17,072 nt of DNA from Candidatus Falkowiibacteriota bacterium (lineage in GTDB: Bacteria; Patescibacteriota; Patescibacteriia; Patescibacteriales; UBA12465): positions 1 to 17,072 of the forward strand of contig CAIOGK010000009.1 of the NCBI GenBank assembly GCA_903857815.1, written 5' to 3'. The translations under genes were made by a program, and so were the position numbers. Below the pieces are notes generated by a model, which was not told the DNA's origin, did no database searches, and saw only the letters and a list, made by a program, of their open reading frames with translations. Positions 8,022 to 14,510 of this stretch are shown here, piece by piece (within the stretch, counting starts at the first letter, position 1; each line of letters opens with the position of its first letter).

Positions 8022-8276
8022 ATACAAGAAATCTCCCTGGACTAATTTGGTCCGCTCAGAAGAACCTAATTGTTCTTTCTAATTTAATAAGCCTAGCTTA
8101 TTAAAACTATGTGATATTGGTTTCTCAATTTTTAAAAAATTAAGAAATAATGAAAAAATCATTCACAAAAATTTTTTTTCAGGCGAACGCAATGATGTTG
8201 CAAAAAAAGTAGGTCCGGTTGAGTAAAGTATCGAAAAAGAAAAGGCTACCTTCCATGGAGCCTTTTTTTCTTTTTT
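8022..8276 (+). ncRNA. Candidate structured small RNA, first of three tandem units (about 255 nt)
   Basis: A promoter-to-terminator unit with no convincing coding frame; the only notable small ORF is 8150-8212 (20 codons). Perfect or near-perfect hairpins are dense. GGACT (8039-8043) pairs with GGTCC (8049-8053). AAGAAC (8060-8065) pairs with GTTCTT (8072-8077). TTTAATAAGC (8083-8092) pairs with GCTTATTAAA (8096-8105) around a CTA loop, a 10-bp perfect stem. TTTCT/AGAAA with AATTTTT/AAAAATT forms another at 8121-8147. I looked for the conserved cores of tmRNA, RNase P RNA and SRP RNA and did not see them. The hairpin followed by AACTAT and then a GGTTTC stem resembles the third unit, so it may be a distant relative of the other two. 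A 5' leader or antisense role is not excluded. Confidence 0.5.
8236..8276 (+). terminator. Intrinsic terminator of the first small unit
   Basis: AAAAGGCT (8240-8247) pairs with AGCC (8259-8262) and the T-run after it. An inner CC/GG pair lies beyond one bulged A. The stem is followed by TTTTTTTCTTTTTT. Confidence 0.85.
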
Positions 8277-8308
8277 AAAATACCGGAGAGGCTGTTGATA
8301 AAACCCCC

Positions 8309-8336
8309 TTGCCTTTTTTAATCCTTTTGCTAATAT
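8309..8336 (+). promoter_or_regulatory. Promoter of the second small unit
   Basis: TTGCCT (8309-8314) and TAATAT (8331-8336) have a 16-base T-rich spacer. The layout matches the promoter of the third unit (8876-8904). The predicted start at 8343 is the A of CATAACCAAAA, an 11-base string shared by both units. Confidence 0.6.
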
Positions 8337-8342
8337 AGCAAC

Positions 8343-8866
8343 ATAACCAAAATTCAGAGCAAACATGATAAAAATTTTGTTTCTTGTTTTGATTCTAAGT
8401 TTGGTTCCTTTCTCACAAGTAAAGTACCCGGATGAGTCCCTTAAAAGCCTTGTGCTAATACAAGCGGACTTCCGAACAGTTGCGTTTCCGGAAATATTCG
8501 GTCTTGAACCGACCATTCCTGCAACACTTAATCTTGCTGAGCAAACAGTCCCTTCGCTAATAGGGACAAAAATCACCATTTTACCTACACGGAAAAAAGG
8601 CTGGTTTTCACCAAAAGGAGCCTCACTCAGAGGTATAATAGCAGAGGAAATATTATACCTATGACAATTTAATTAACAGCTTAATCCTCGGATTGAAACA
8701 ACAAAGTTTCAATCGCAATCCCGCCGAGTCTCACCAAGAGACGTCTAAAGCATTATGGACTTTTAGTCACAATAAGTCCTATACAAAAAGCTAAATTACA
8801 GCAACAACAAAAAACTGAAAAATTCTAAACCAAAAGGCGTCTTTACCAAAAGGCGCTTTTTACTTT
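8343..8866 (+). ncRNA. Candidate structured RNA (or structured mRNA), second tandem unit (about 520 nt)
   Basis: A transcript with its own promoter and terminator and unusually dense pairing. Perfect stems include AACCAAA (8345-8351) with TTTGGTT (8400-8406); AGTCC (8435-8439) with GGACT (8466-8470), enclosing CTTGT/ACAAG; TCGGT (8498-8502) with ACCGA (8508-8512); TTGC/GCAA at 8534-8544; GTCCCT (8548-8553) with AGGGAC (8562-8567); and AGGTATAAT (8631-8639) with ATTATACCT (8652-8660), whose loop holds AGAGGAA. The tail after 8664 has no ORF but has GATTGAAAC (8691-8699) with GTTTCAATC (8706-8714) inside CTCG/CGAG, GTCTC/GAGAC (8728-8742) and GGACTT/AAGTCC (8757-8779). Several stems recur in the third unit with both arms changed. 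A 99-codon ORF (8365-8664) lies inside, so an mRNA with regulatory structure is the main alternative. Confidence 0.5.
8365..8664 (+). CDS. Possible small exported protein in the second tandem unit
   Basis: A 99-codon ORF whose start (MIKILFLVLILSLVPFS) looks like a signal peptide; I know no family for the rest. For coding: the third unit has an ORF starting at the equivalent ATG, also signal-peptide-like. An inner block aligns in frame (ATLNLA-EQTV here, ATIHLA-MLS-EQSV there, then TKI.I), with several synonymous codon changes such as CTT/TTA and GTC/GTT. Against coding: there is no clear Shine-Dalgarno, the C-terminal frames disagree between the copies, the ORF overlaps many perfect RNA hairpins, and structure continues well past its stop. 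I list it as a possibility rather than a confident gene. Confidence 0.35.
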   Translation: MIKILFLVLILSLVPFSQVKYPDESLKSLVLIQADFRTVAFPEIFGLEPTIPATLNLAEQTVPSLIGTKITILPTRKKGWFSPKGASLRGIIAEEILYL

Positions 8867-8868
8867 TA
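8832..8868 (+). terminator. Intrinsic terminator of the second small unit
   Basis: AAAAGGCG (8832-8839) pairs with CGCTTTTT (8854-8861), and CTTT (8841-8844) with AAAG (8849-8852) extends it to a long stem with an ACCA loop and two G-U pairs. A T-rich stretch follows. It begins with the same AAAAGGC as the terminators of the other two units. Confidence 0.75.
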
Positions 8869-8875
8869 TATACCA

Positions 8876-8904
8876 TTGACCTTTTTTCTTTCTTTTATTA
8901 ATAT
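8876..8904 (+). promoter_or_regulatory. Promoter of the third small unit
   Basis: TTGACC (8876-8881) and TAATAT (8899-8904) are separated by 17 bases of T-rich sequence. The predicted start at 8911 falls in CATAACCAAAA, as in the second unit. Confidence 0.7.
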
Positions 8905-8910
8905 AAACGC

Positions 8911-9283
8911 ATAACCAAAAATCGGAAATCATGAAAAAATTTTTATGCATTCTGGTATTTGGCTCCTTCTCGCTAGCGTCTCTAGTAAATAAAATGTTTA
9001 TAAGCACTCAAGATGCTTATGCAACTATTCACTTAGCGATGTTGAGCGAGCAATCGGTTTCAGTATTACCTGAAACCAAAATTCAAATATCAAAAAAAGC
9101 ACTACCGATGTTGATATGCGAATTCAAAGGAGCCGCGAAAAGGGCATATTAGAAAAAGAGGAACTATTATGCCTGTAAACAAATCTATCGCACTTAAAAA
9201 GAGGCGTATCCTCTCGCCGAGTAGAGCAAAAGGTAAATTAGAAAGCAAAAAGGCAGTCTCAATTGAGCTGCCTTTTATTCTTT
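8911..9283 (+). ncRNA. Candidate structured RNA (or structured mRNA), third tandem unit, paralogue of the second (about 370 nt)
   Basis: A shorter paralogue of the unit at 8343-8866. The 5' stem is CCAAA (8915-8919) with TTTGG (8958-8962). ATAAGC (9000-9005) pairs with GCTTAT (9015-9020), in the place of TCGGT/ACCGA of the second unit. GGTTTCAG (9056-9063) pairs with CTGAAACC (9070-9077), in the place of GTCCCT/AGGGAC. GGCATA (9143-9148) pairs with TATGCC (9168-9173), in the place of GGTATA/TATACC, and its loop keeps AGAGGAA (9157-9163). Arms changing together while pairing is kept is what a conserved RNA structure predicts. AAAGGAGCC (9127-9135) is also shared. The long structured tail of the second unit is missing here. 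It contains a 73-codon ORF (8931-9152), so coding is not excluded. Confidence 0.5.
8931..9152 (+). CDS. Possible small exported protein in the third tandem unit
   Basis: A 73-codon ORF starting MKKFLCILVFGSFSLASL, a plausible signal peptide, possibly cleaved after a later Ala-Tyr-Ala (residues 29-31). It starts at the position equivalent to the ORF at 8365 and shares the ATIHLA / EQSV / TKIQI block and a KGA near the end. The C-terminal part does not align in frame with its paralogue. No Shine-Dalgarno is evident, though other genes in this window also lack one. It overlaps perfect hairpins at 9000-9020 and 9056-9077. Coding and structured-RNA readings both remain open. Confidence 0.35.
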   Translation: MKKFLCILVFGSFSLASLVNKMFISTQDAYATIHLAMLSEQSVSVLPETKIQISKKALPMLICEFKGAAKRAY

Positions 9284-9298
9284 TTATTTTTATTTTTG
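9246..9298. terminator. Bidirectional intrinsic terminator between the third unit and the helicase gene
   Basis: AAAAGGCAG (9248-9256) pairs with CTGCCTTTT (9268-9276), extended by CTC/GAG around an AATT loop after one bulged T. T-runs follow on the plus strand and, past the A-run, on the minus strand. It serves the third unit and the converging helicase gene, whose stop is at 9290. Confidence 0.85.
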
Positions 9299-11623
9299 AT
9301 TTAAAACAAAATATCTATTATATTTCTTGACTATTTGAATAATCTGTAAGAAAGCAGAGGCAATCGGTTCATGCCCGCAGGCAAGAAATGTTTGCGAATT
9401 ACAAATTATTAATTCAAGCTCTTGTGCGCGAGATATTGCTACATCAATGCGACGAATATCCTTATTAAAACCGATGTCTTGCCTATTATTAGAACGAACA
9501 AAGGAAATAAAAACAAATTTTCTTTCCCCTCCCTGAATTGCATCAACTGTAATAACCGCCTTTTCTAAGATGTCATCGATATTTTGTGGACTCGTCTGTC
9601 CCACAAAAGCTTCATGATAAAGAAGCTGATTACGTAATTTTTGCTTCAAGGCTTTTTCCTGCGGTTTATAGGGTGTAATAATAACTGTATCATTAATTTT
9701 TCCGCCCGCTTTAACATGCTTAATTGATTGACCAAGAAATCTCTTAGCAATGATATTAACCTCAAAACGGTTAAGCCAAGATGTTCCATCCCTTTTTTCG
9801 TCAGCTTCAATATTTTTAGTATCTAGGAATATTACATCCCCTTCATTATAAGGATTGAAGCGACCCGGAATAAGTTTTCCATCGTAAAAAATATTTACTA
9901 TTTCAACAATCCGCGGCAATGAACGACGATTAACTAACAGTGTGCTAGTTAACATGTATTGATCCCCAACTAACGAGTTGAAAAAACCCTGATTAAACTG
10001 TTCTACGGATTTATCCGAAAAACCGGTTGTTCTTAAATGTTCAATAATGGGCATGGGAATAGGGATATTGCCTAATTGCTTATTGTCGCCAATAAAAATT
10101 ATCTTTTGTGTTGCGGCTATAATCAATGGTGCTTTCTCGGCAAATAATCCACGACTCGCTTCGTCACAAAAAATAATATCTGGTTTATAATAACCATCTC
10201 TAAAAATTTTAAGAGTTAAAAACCCATCAATAGTACAAGCCATTACAGATCCCTGTTCAGAATCACTAAGCGCCCCAGTTCTAAATTTAAAGTCCTCTAA
10301 ATAATTTGGCTTATTATAAGCTTTGCTAATACCTCTGTTAAATTTTCTAACCCTCTCATCAATCACTTCCGAGTCATTCCCCAAACGACAAATTCGATCA
10401 TGATCAACATGATTTGCGACTTCTGCCAGGAGATTATCAACTCCCAGATTACTATGGGATACAAGTAAAACATTAGCCCCCCTCCTCACAAAATTATCTA
10501 CTGCCACTGCAGAAGTAAAAGTCTTGCCTGTCCCCGGAGGACCAGTAATTAAAGATACCGGTTTATCACTAAGCATGTCCATTAAAGCGATCATTTGACT
10601 AGAGTCTCGCAGTATTTTTTTAGTTGTGGTATTTAAAATAACCTCTGAAGGATAGCTAATAGCTTCTCGAGATGAATAAATAGAAGCATTACTAAGAAGT
10701 AAATAAGCTGGTCGGGGTAATTCGTTAGAAATTTCTCGAGGATTTGAACCTTCGGCAAGCAAAAAATTTATGTTGCGACTCATTTGAGCGATTCGATTAC
10801 TCAAAACAAAAGTATCAAGCCTAATTTTAGCAATGTCCAATAATTGGACAGCATTAATTTGCTTAGAAAATTTAATTATTACATTATCAACAGCAGATTG
10901 CGCAACAGAAACTTTAATCGGTACATTTTCACAGTCTTCAAGGAAAATTTCATTATCATACTTATTTAATAAAACAACGCCATCCCCAGAACTAAAAATT
11001 GGCAAACCGCGATGTTCATTTACAAGTGATATCTCTAACTGGCTAATTCTTTTCTTTGGCCTCGAACTTAAAGGAACAAAAATTTTTCTCACTTCAATAA
11101 TCCAATTCTGATACCATTGTAAATAATGAAATGATAATTTTATTGAACTGTACAAAAATTCGGGAAAATCAGTCCTGCCCATAGCTGGAGAAAAGGCATT
11201 AAGCAAAGAAAGGTTTGGCTTATAAATACTAAGGTCTCGATCAAAATGAGTTCGGAGTGATTCTTCGCGTTTATGAATTAAATACTTTGGTTGACGAGGC
11301 TGTTCATTCAAAAGAAGATTATCAAATTCCTTCCAGCTACCATAATTGAAATAATCATAATCGTTTTGACCATAAATTACAGTCATAACGGACTGGAAAT
11401 CTTTGTGCCCGCCAAAAACGGCAACAACCTTAATGTTGGGATGTTCCTGTTTAATACGCTCCGCTAAAATTAACCGATAATTAACAGTTAAAATGAGTTC
11501 GACGTGATTTAAATCTGGATTTTCTAGAACTCTCATTCGAATTACTTCTAGAGATTTCTTGCCTAAGAGATGTTCTGAAAAAACATCACTTGGTGATTCA
11601 TTGATAACAAAAATTTGTTTCAT
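9290..11623 (-). CDS. UPF1-like SF1 helicase with N-terminal receiver-like segment
   Basis: A 777-residue superfamily 1 helicase that should move along DNA or RNA using ATP. Motifs in order: Walker A GPPGTGKT (361-368), Ia LLVSHSNLGVDNL, Ib ACTIDGF, motif II DEAS (487-490), III IGDNKQL (511-517), the NRRSLPRIVEI segment, V VDAIQGGE (693-700), and VI RRIDVAISRA (724-733). The DEAS box and QGGE motif place it in the UPF1/DNA2-like group. Residues 1-105 resemble a response-regulator receiver fold, with VELILTV, HPNIKVVAVFGGHKDF and the ending GQNDYDYFNYGSWKEF. The phospho-acceptor Asp position appears to be Thr, so it would be a pseudo-receiver. Residues 110-335 have no recognised domain. It has its own promoter at 11688-11716. 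The role is unknown; DNA repair, RNA turnover and defence are all possible. Confidence 0.88.
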   Translation of the reverse strand: MKQIFVINESPSDVFSEHLLGKKSLEVIRMRVLENPDLNHVELILTVNYRLILAERIKQEHPNIKVVAVFGGHKDFQSVMTVIYGQNDYDYFNYGSWKEFDNLLLNEQPRQPKYLIHKREESLRTHFDRDLSIYKPNLSLLNAFSPAMGRTDFPEFLYSSIKLSFHYLQWYQNWIIEVRKIFVPLSSRPKKRISQLEISLVNEHRGLPIFSSGDGVVLLNKYDNEIFLEDCENVPIKVSVAQSAVDNVIIKFSKQINAVQLLDIAKIRLDTFVLSNRIAQMSRNINFLLAEGSNPREISNELPRPAYLLLSNASIYSSREAISYPSEVILNTTTKKILRDSSQMIALMDMLSDKPVSLITGPPGTGKTFTSAVAVDNFVRRGANVLLVSHSNLGVDNLLAEVANHVDHDRICRLGNDSEVIDERVRKFNRGISKAYNKPNYLEDFKFRTGALSDSEQGSVMACTIDGFLTLKIFRDGYYKPDIIFCDEASRGLFAEKAPLIIAATQKIIFIGDNKQLGNIPIPMPIIEHLRTTGFSDKSVEQFNQGFFNSLVGDQYMLTSTLLVNRRSLPRIVEIVNIFYDGKLIPGRFNPYNEGDVIFLDTKNIEADEKRDGTSWLNRFEVNIIAKRFLGQSIKHVKAGGKINDTVIITPYKPQEKALKQKLRNQLLYHEAFVGQTSPQNIDDILEKAVITVDAIQGGERKFVFISFVRSNNRQDIGFNKDIRRIDVAISRAQELELIICNSQTFLACGHEPIASAFLQIIQIVKKYNRYFVLNQK

Positions 11624-11687
11624 CAGTAAATTTTTTTTGGTTAATACTAGAAATTAATTTAATTTTTAAATAACTATTTTTCCAGTC

Positions 11688-11716
11688 ATCTTAAAAGAAA
11701 ACCCCAATTTAGTCAA
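11688..11716 (-). promoter_or_regulatory. Promoter of the helicase gene
   Basis: On the minus strand TTGACT (11716-11711) and TAAGAT (11693-11688) are separated by exactly 17 bases. Transcription would start near 11681, with an AT-rich leader of about 58 bases. The divergent polA promoter in the same 129-base gap is not clear to me; TATGAT at 11736-11741 is only a weak candidate. Confidence 0.7.
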
Positions 11717-11752
11717 ATAGAAATTCTTGAAACTATATGATAAACTAATATT

Positions 11753-14500
11753 ATGTCGAAAACTAAACCAAAACTTATAATTATTGATGGAAATGCGATT
11801 ATTCATCGCAGTTTTCATGCTCTCCCGCCAACCCTTAGAACTAAGGATGGGGTTTTAGTTAATGCCGTTTATGGATTCACTTCTTTCTTACTAAAATCCT
11901 TAAATGAATTTCATCCTGAATATGTAATACTAACTTTAGATAAAGCTGGCAAAACTTTTAGACATGAGGCATACGCCGAATACAAGGCAACTAGAGTTAA
12001 GGCGCCAGATGAGTTATACGAACAGATTCCCCTTGTCAAAAGAATCGCGGAAGTTTTTGATATTCCAATTTTTGAAAAAACTGGTTTTGAGGCTGATGAT
12101 TTAATTGGAACATTATGTAAACAGGCGGAAAAAGAAAAAAATCTAGAAACAGTTATCATGACTGGTGATATGGATACCCTTCAGTTAGTTAGCGATAAGA
12201 CAAAAGTTTATACCATGAGCCGCGGATTATCTGATAGCGTCTTATATGATAGAGATAAAATCAAAGAAAGATATAATTTAACTCCCGAACAAGTAATCGA
12301 TTACAAGGCTTTGCGCGGTGATCCGAGTGACAACATCCCTGGAGTTCGAGGAATCGGCGAAAAAACAGCCGTTGAACTTTTAGTAGATTTTAACGATTTA
12401 GACGGGGTTTATAAGGCGGCGGAAAAAAATGATAAAAAAATAAAACCCAGAACAATAGAGCTGTTAACAACCTCTCGCGATAATGCTTTTTTAAGTAAAG
12501 AATTAGCAACTATAAACTGTGAAGCGCCAATTGAACTTTCTTTAGAAAAAGCGCGCTTTGCAACTTTTAATTTAGATAAGGTTCTTAATATCTTTAGTGA
12601 ATTTGAATTTAGATCACTCTTGGGAAAAGTTAAAGAAGTAAGGGATAGATTAGAAAAAGCACATCAAGGAGGCGAGGCGGGCGCGGAAATTATTGAACAA
12701 AAAATCGAGAAACGCCGCCAAGAAGCTAATTATGCTTTCTTAAAAAGCGAAGTCGAATTTGAAGATTTTTTAAAAAAATTAAACAAAGCAAAAGAATTTG
12801 CTTTTAAAACAGAGGCCTCGGATACTAATCCTCTTACAGCTGAAATCCTGGGAATATCTTTTTGCTTAAAAGAGGGTGAAGCTTATTTTACGACCATTAA
12901 TAAAAACCGTTTAATAAAATTGAAAACAGTTTTCGAAGATAAAAATATCAAAAAAATTGGTCATAATATAAAATTCGACTGGCGTATTTTAAATAAACTA
13001 GGAATAAATCTCCAAGGAATACAATTTGATGTAATGATTGCTTCATATTTACTCAATCCCGGAGAAAGGCGACATGATTTAGATGCCCTTGCTTTTTCAG
13101 AACTAGGAATAGAAAAAATAACCACTAAAAATATTCAGGCCGAAGAACCTAGGCAATTAAGTTTAGACTTTAATGGACCAGACCCAGAAAAATTAAGTTT
13201 GTTTGCCTGTGAGAATGCTGATTTAATTAAACAGCTAGAAAAAATCTTAAGCAAAAAATTAAAAGAACTTGAGCTGGAAGATGTTTTTAATAAAATAGAA
13301 ATGCCCTTAACGTCTATTCTGGGAGAAATGGAAAACCACGGCGTTAAAATAGCGACTGAACCGTTAAACAAATTAGAAAAAGAGGTAAAAATAAAAATCA
13401 AAAAACTGGAGCGTGAAATTCATAAATTAGTCGGCTCTGATTTCAATATCAATTCAACCAAACAGCTAAAAGAAGTTTTATTTACTACTTTAGAGATTCC
13501 AACTGATGGTTTAAAGAAAACTAAAACCGGATTTTCAACTGCTGAGGATGAATTGGAGAAATTAAAAGATTTACATCCAATTATTGTTTTACTCCAGGAC
13601 TACCGGGAATTAAATAAACTGGAAACGACCTATTTGAATGCTCTTCCTAAAATGATAAATCCTGAGACCGGGAAAATTCATACTAATTTTAATCAAACAG
13701 TTGCCGCAACCGGAAGACTTTCTTCTAATGAGCCGAATTTACAGAATATTCCTACTCGAACCGAAGAAGGTAGGCGCATTAGAGAATCTTTCGTTGCCGA
13801 TAAAGGCTACAAACTAATTGGTTTCGATTATTCACAAATTGAACTTCGTCTTGCGGCTCACATGTCTAAAGATTTAAGAATGGTGTCCGCTTTTAATTCC
13901 GGAGAAGATATTCATACCGCAACTGCCGCCGGAATTAACGGCGTCAGTATTAAAGAGGTTACTAAAGAAATGCGTCGTGAGGCTAAGGCGGTAAACTTTG
14001 GAATTTTATATGGACAGGGGGCGCACGGCTTGAGCCAAGGCGCTGGTATTTCTTATTCAGAAGCTGGTCAATTTATTAAAAAATATTTTGAAACCTATCC
14101 GGGAATTAAAAAAATGATTGATGGTTTTATAAAACAAGCCCGGGAAGAGGGTTACGCAATTACCATGTTTGGACGTCGCCGTCCTCTACCTGATATGGAA
14201 TCAACTATTCCCTTCGTTAAAAAAAGTGCTGAACGCATGGCGATTAATACTCCCGTCCAAGGCTCAGCAGCTGATTTGATAAAAATGGCAATGATTAAAA
14301 TCGCGGAGATGATTAGCTCTAAACAAGACGAGATTCGCATGCTTTTACAAGTTCACGATGAATTGATTTTTGAAATTAAAGAAGATAAAATAAAATACTA
14401 TCTACCAAAAATAAGAGAAATCATGCAAGAAGTAATAAAACTAAAAGTTCCGATTACGGTCGATGAGCATACTGGCGATAACTGGGGAGAACTTAAGTAA
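11753..14500 (+). CDS. polA: DNA polymerase I, proofreading site apparently lost
   Basis: A 915-residue family A polymerase for gap filling and primer removal. Residues 1-290 are the 5'-3' nuclease, with IIIDGNAIIHRSFHAL, FEADDLIGTL and MTGDMDTLQLV, then the helix-hairpin-helix GVRGIGEKTA. Residues about 330-500 are the 3'-5' exonuclease fold, but active-site positions differ from E. coli. The usual DTE reads K352-T-E354, and the usual YxxED site reads F484-A-C-E-N488; only E354 and D409 remain. Proofreading is therefore probably inactive. Residues about 530-915 are the polymerase, with motif A FDYSQIELR, motif B RREAKAVNFGILYG and motif C QVHDELIFE, all intact. It leads an operon with murD (10-base gap), murI and holA. 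Length fits three-domain PolI. Confidence 0.97.
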   Translation: MSKTKPKLIIIDGNAIIHRSFHALPPTLRTKDGVLVNAVYGFTSFLLKSLNEFHPEYVILTLDKAGKTFRHEAYAEYKATRVKAPDELYEQIPLVKRIAEVFDIPIFEKTGFEADDLIGTLCKQAEKEKNLETVIMTGDMDTLQLVSDKTKVYTMSRGLSDSVLYDRDKIKERYNLTPEQVIDYKALRGDPSDNIPGVRGIGEKTAVELLVDFNDLDGVYKAAEKNDKKIKPRTIELLTTSRDNAFLSKELATINCEAPIELSLEKARFATFNLDKVLNIFSEFEFRSLLGKVKEVRDRLEKAHQGGEAGAEIIEQKIEKRRQEANYAFLKSEVEFEDFLKKLNKAKEFAFKTEASDTNPLTAEILGISFCLKEGEAYFTTINKNRLIKLKTVFEDKNIKKIGHNIKFDWRILNKLGINLQGIQFDVMIASYLLNPGERRHDLDALAFSELGIEKITTKNIQAEEPRQLSLDFNGPDPEKLSLFACENADLIKQLEKILSKKLKELELEDVFNKIEMPLTSILGEMENHGVKIATEPLNKLEKEVKIKIKKLEREIHKLVGSDFNINSTKQLKEVLFTTLEIPTDGLKKTKTGFSTAEDELEKLKDLHPIIVLLQDYRELNKLETTYLNALPKMINPETGKIHTNFNQTVAATGRLSSNEPNLQNIPTRTEEGRRIRESFVADKGYKLIGFDYSQIELRLAAHMSKDLRMVSAFNSGEDIHTATAAGINGVSIKEVTKEMRREAKAVNFGILYGQGAHGLSQGAGISYSEAGQFIKKYFETYPGIKKMIDGFIKQAREEGYAITMFGRRRPLPDMESTIPFVKKSAERMAINTPVQGSAADLIKMAMIKIAEMISSKQDEIRMLLQVHDELIFEIKEDKIKYYLPKIREIMQEVIKLKVPITVDEHTGDNWGELK

Positions 14501-14510
14501 ATATAAAAAA

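Noticed and set aside
8150..8212. 20-codon ORF starting MKKSFTKIFF in unit one
   Set aside because: Too short and in A/T-runs; no Shine-Dalgarno and no equivalent in the other units.
8163..8579. Minus-strand ORF of 138 codons across the small units
   Set aside because: It reads backwards through an intrinsic terminator and promoter, has no family-like features, and is opposite the repeated plus-strand units.
8022..9283. tmRNA, RNase P RNA, SRP RNA, or CRISPR/tracr-type RNA
   Set aside because: None of the conserved cores of those RNAs is visible, there are no regularly spaced direct repeats, and no Cas-like gene is in the window.
9169..9330. Small basic ORF (MPVNKSIALKKRR...) with GAGGAA five bases upstream
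   Set aside because: It runs through the terminator stem and T-run into the convergent helicase gene. The start codon is ATA in the paralogous unit, so the good Shine-Dalgarno spacing is probably a by-product of the conserved loop.
14463..14510. Upstream ATG for murD
   Set aside because: It lies inside the polA coding end and adds residues not seen in MurD.
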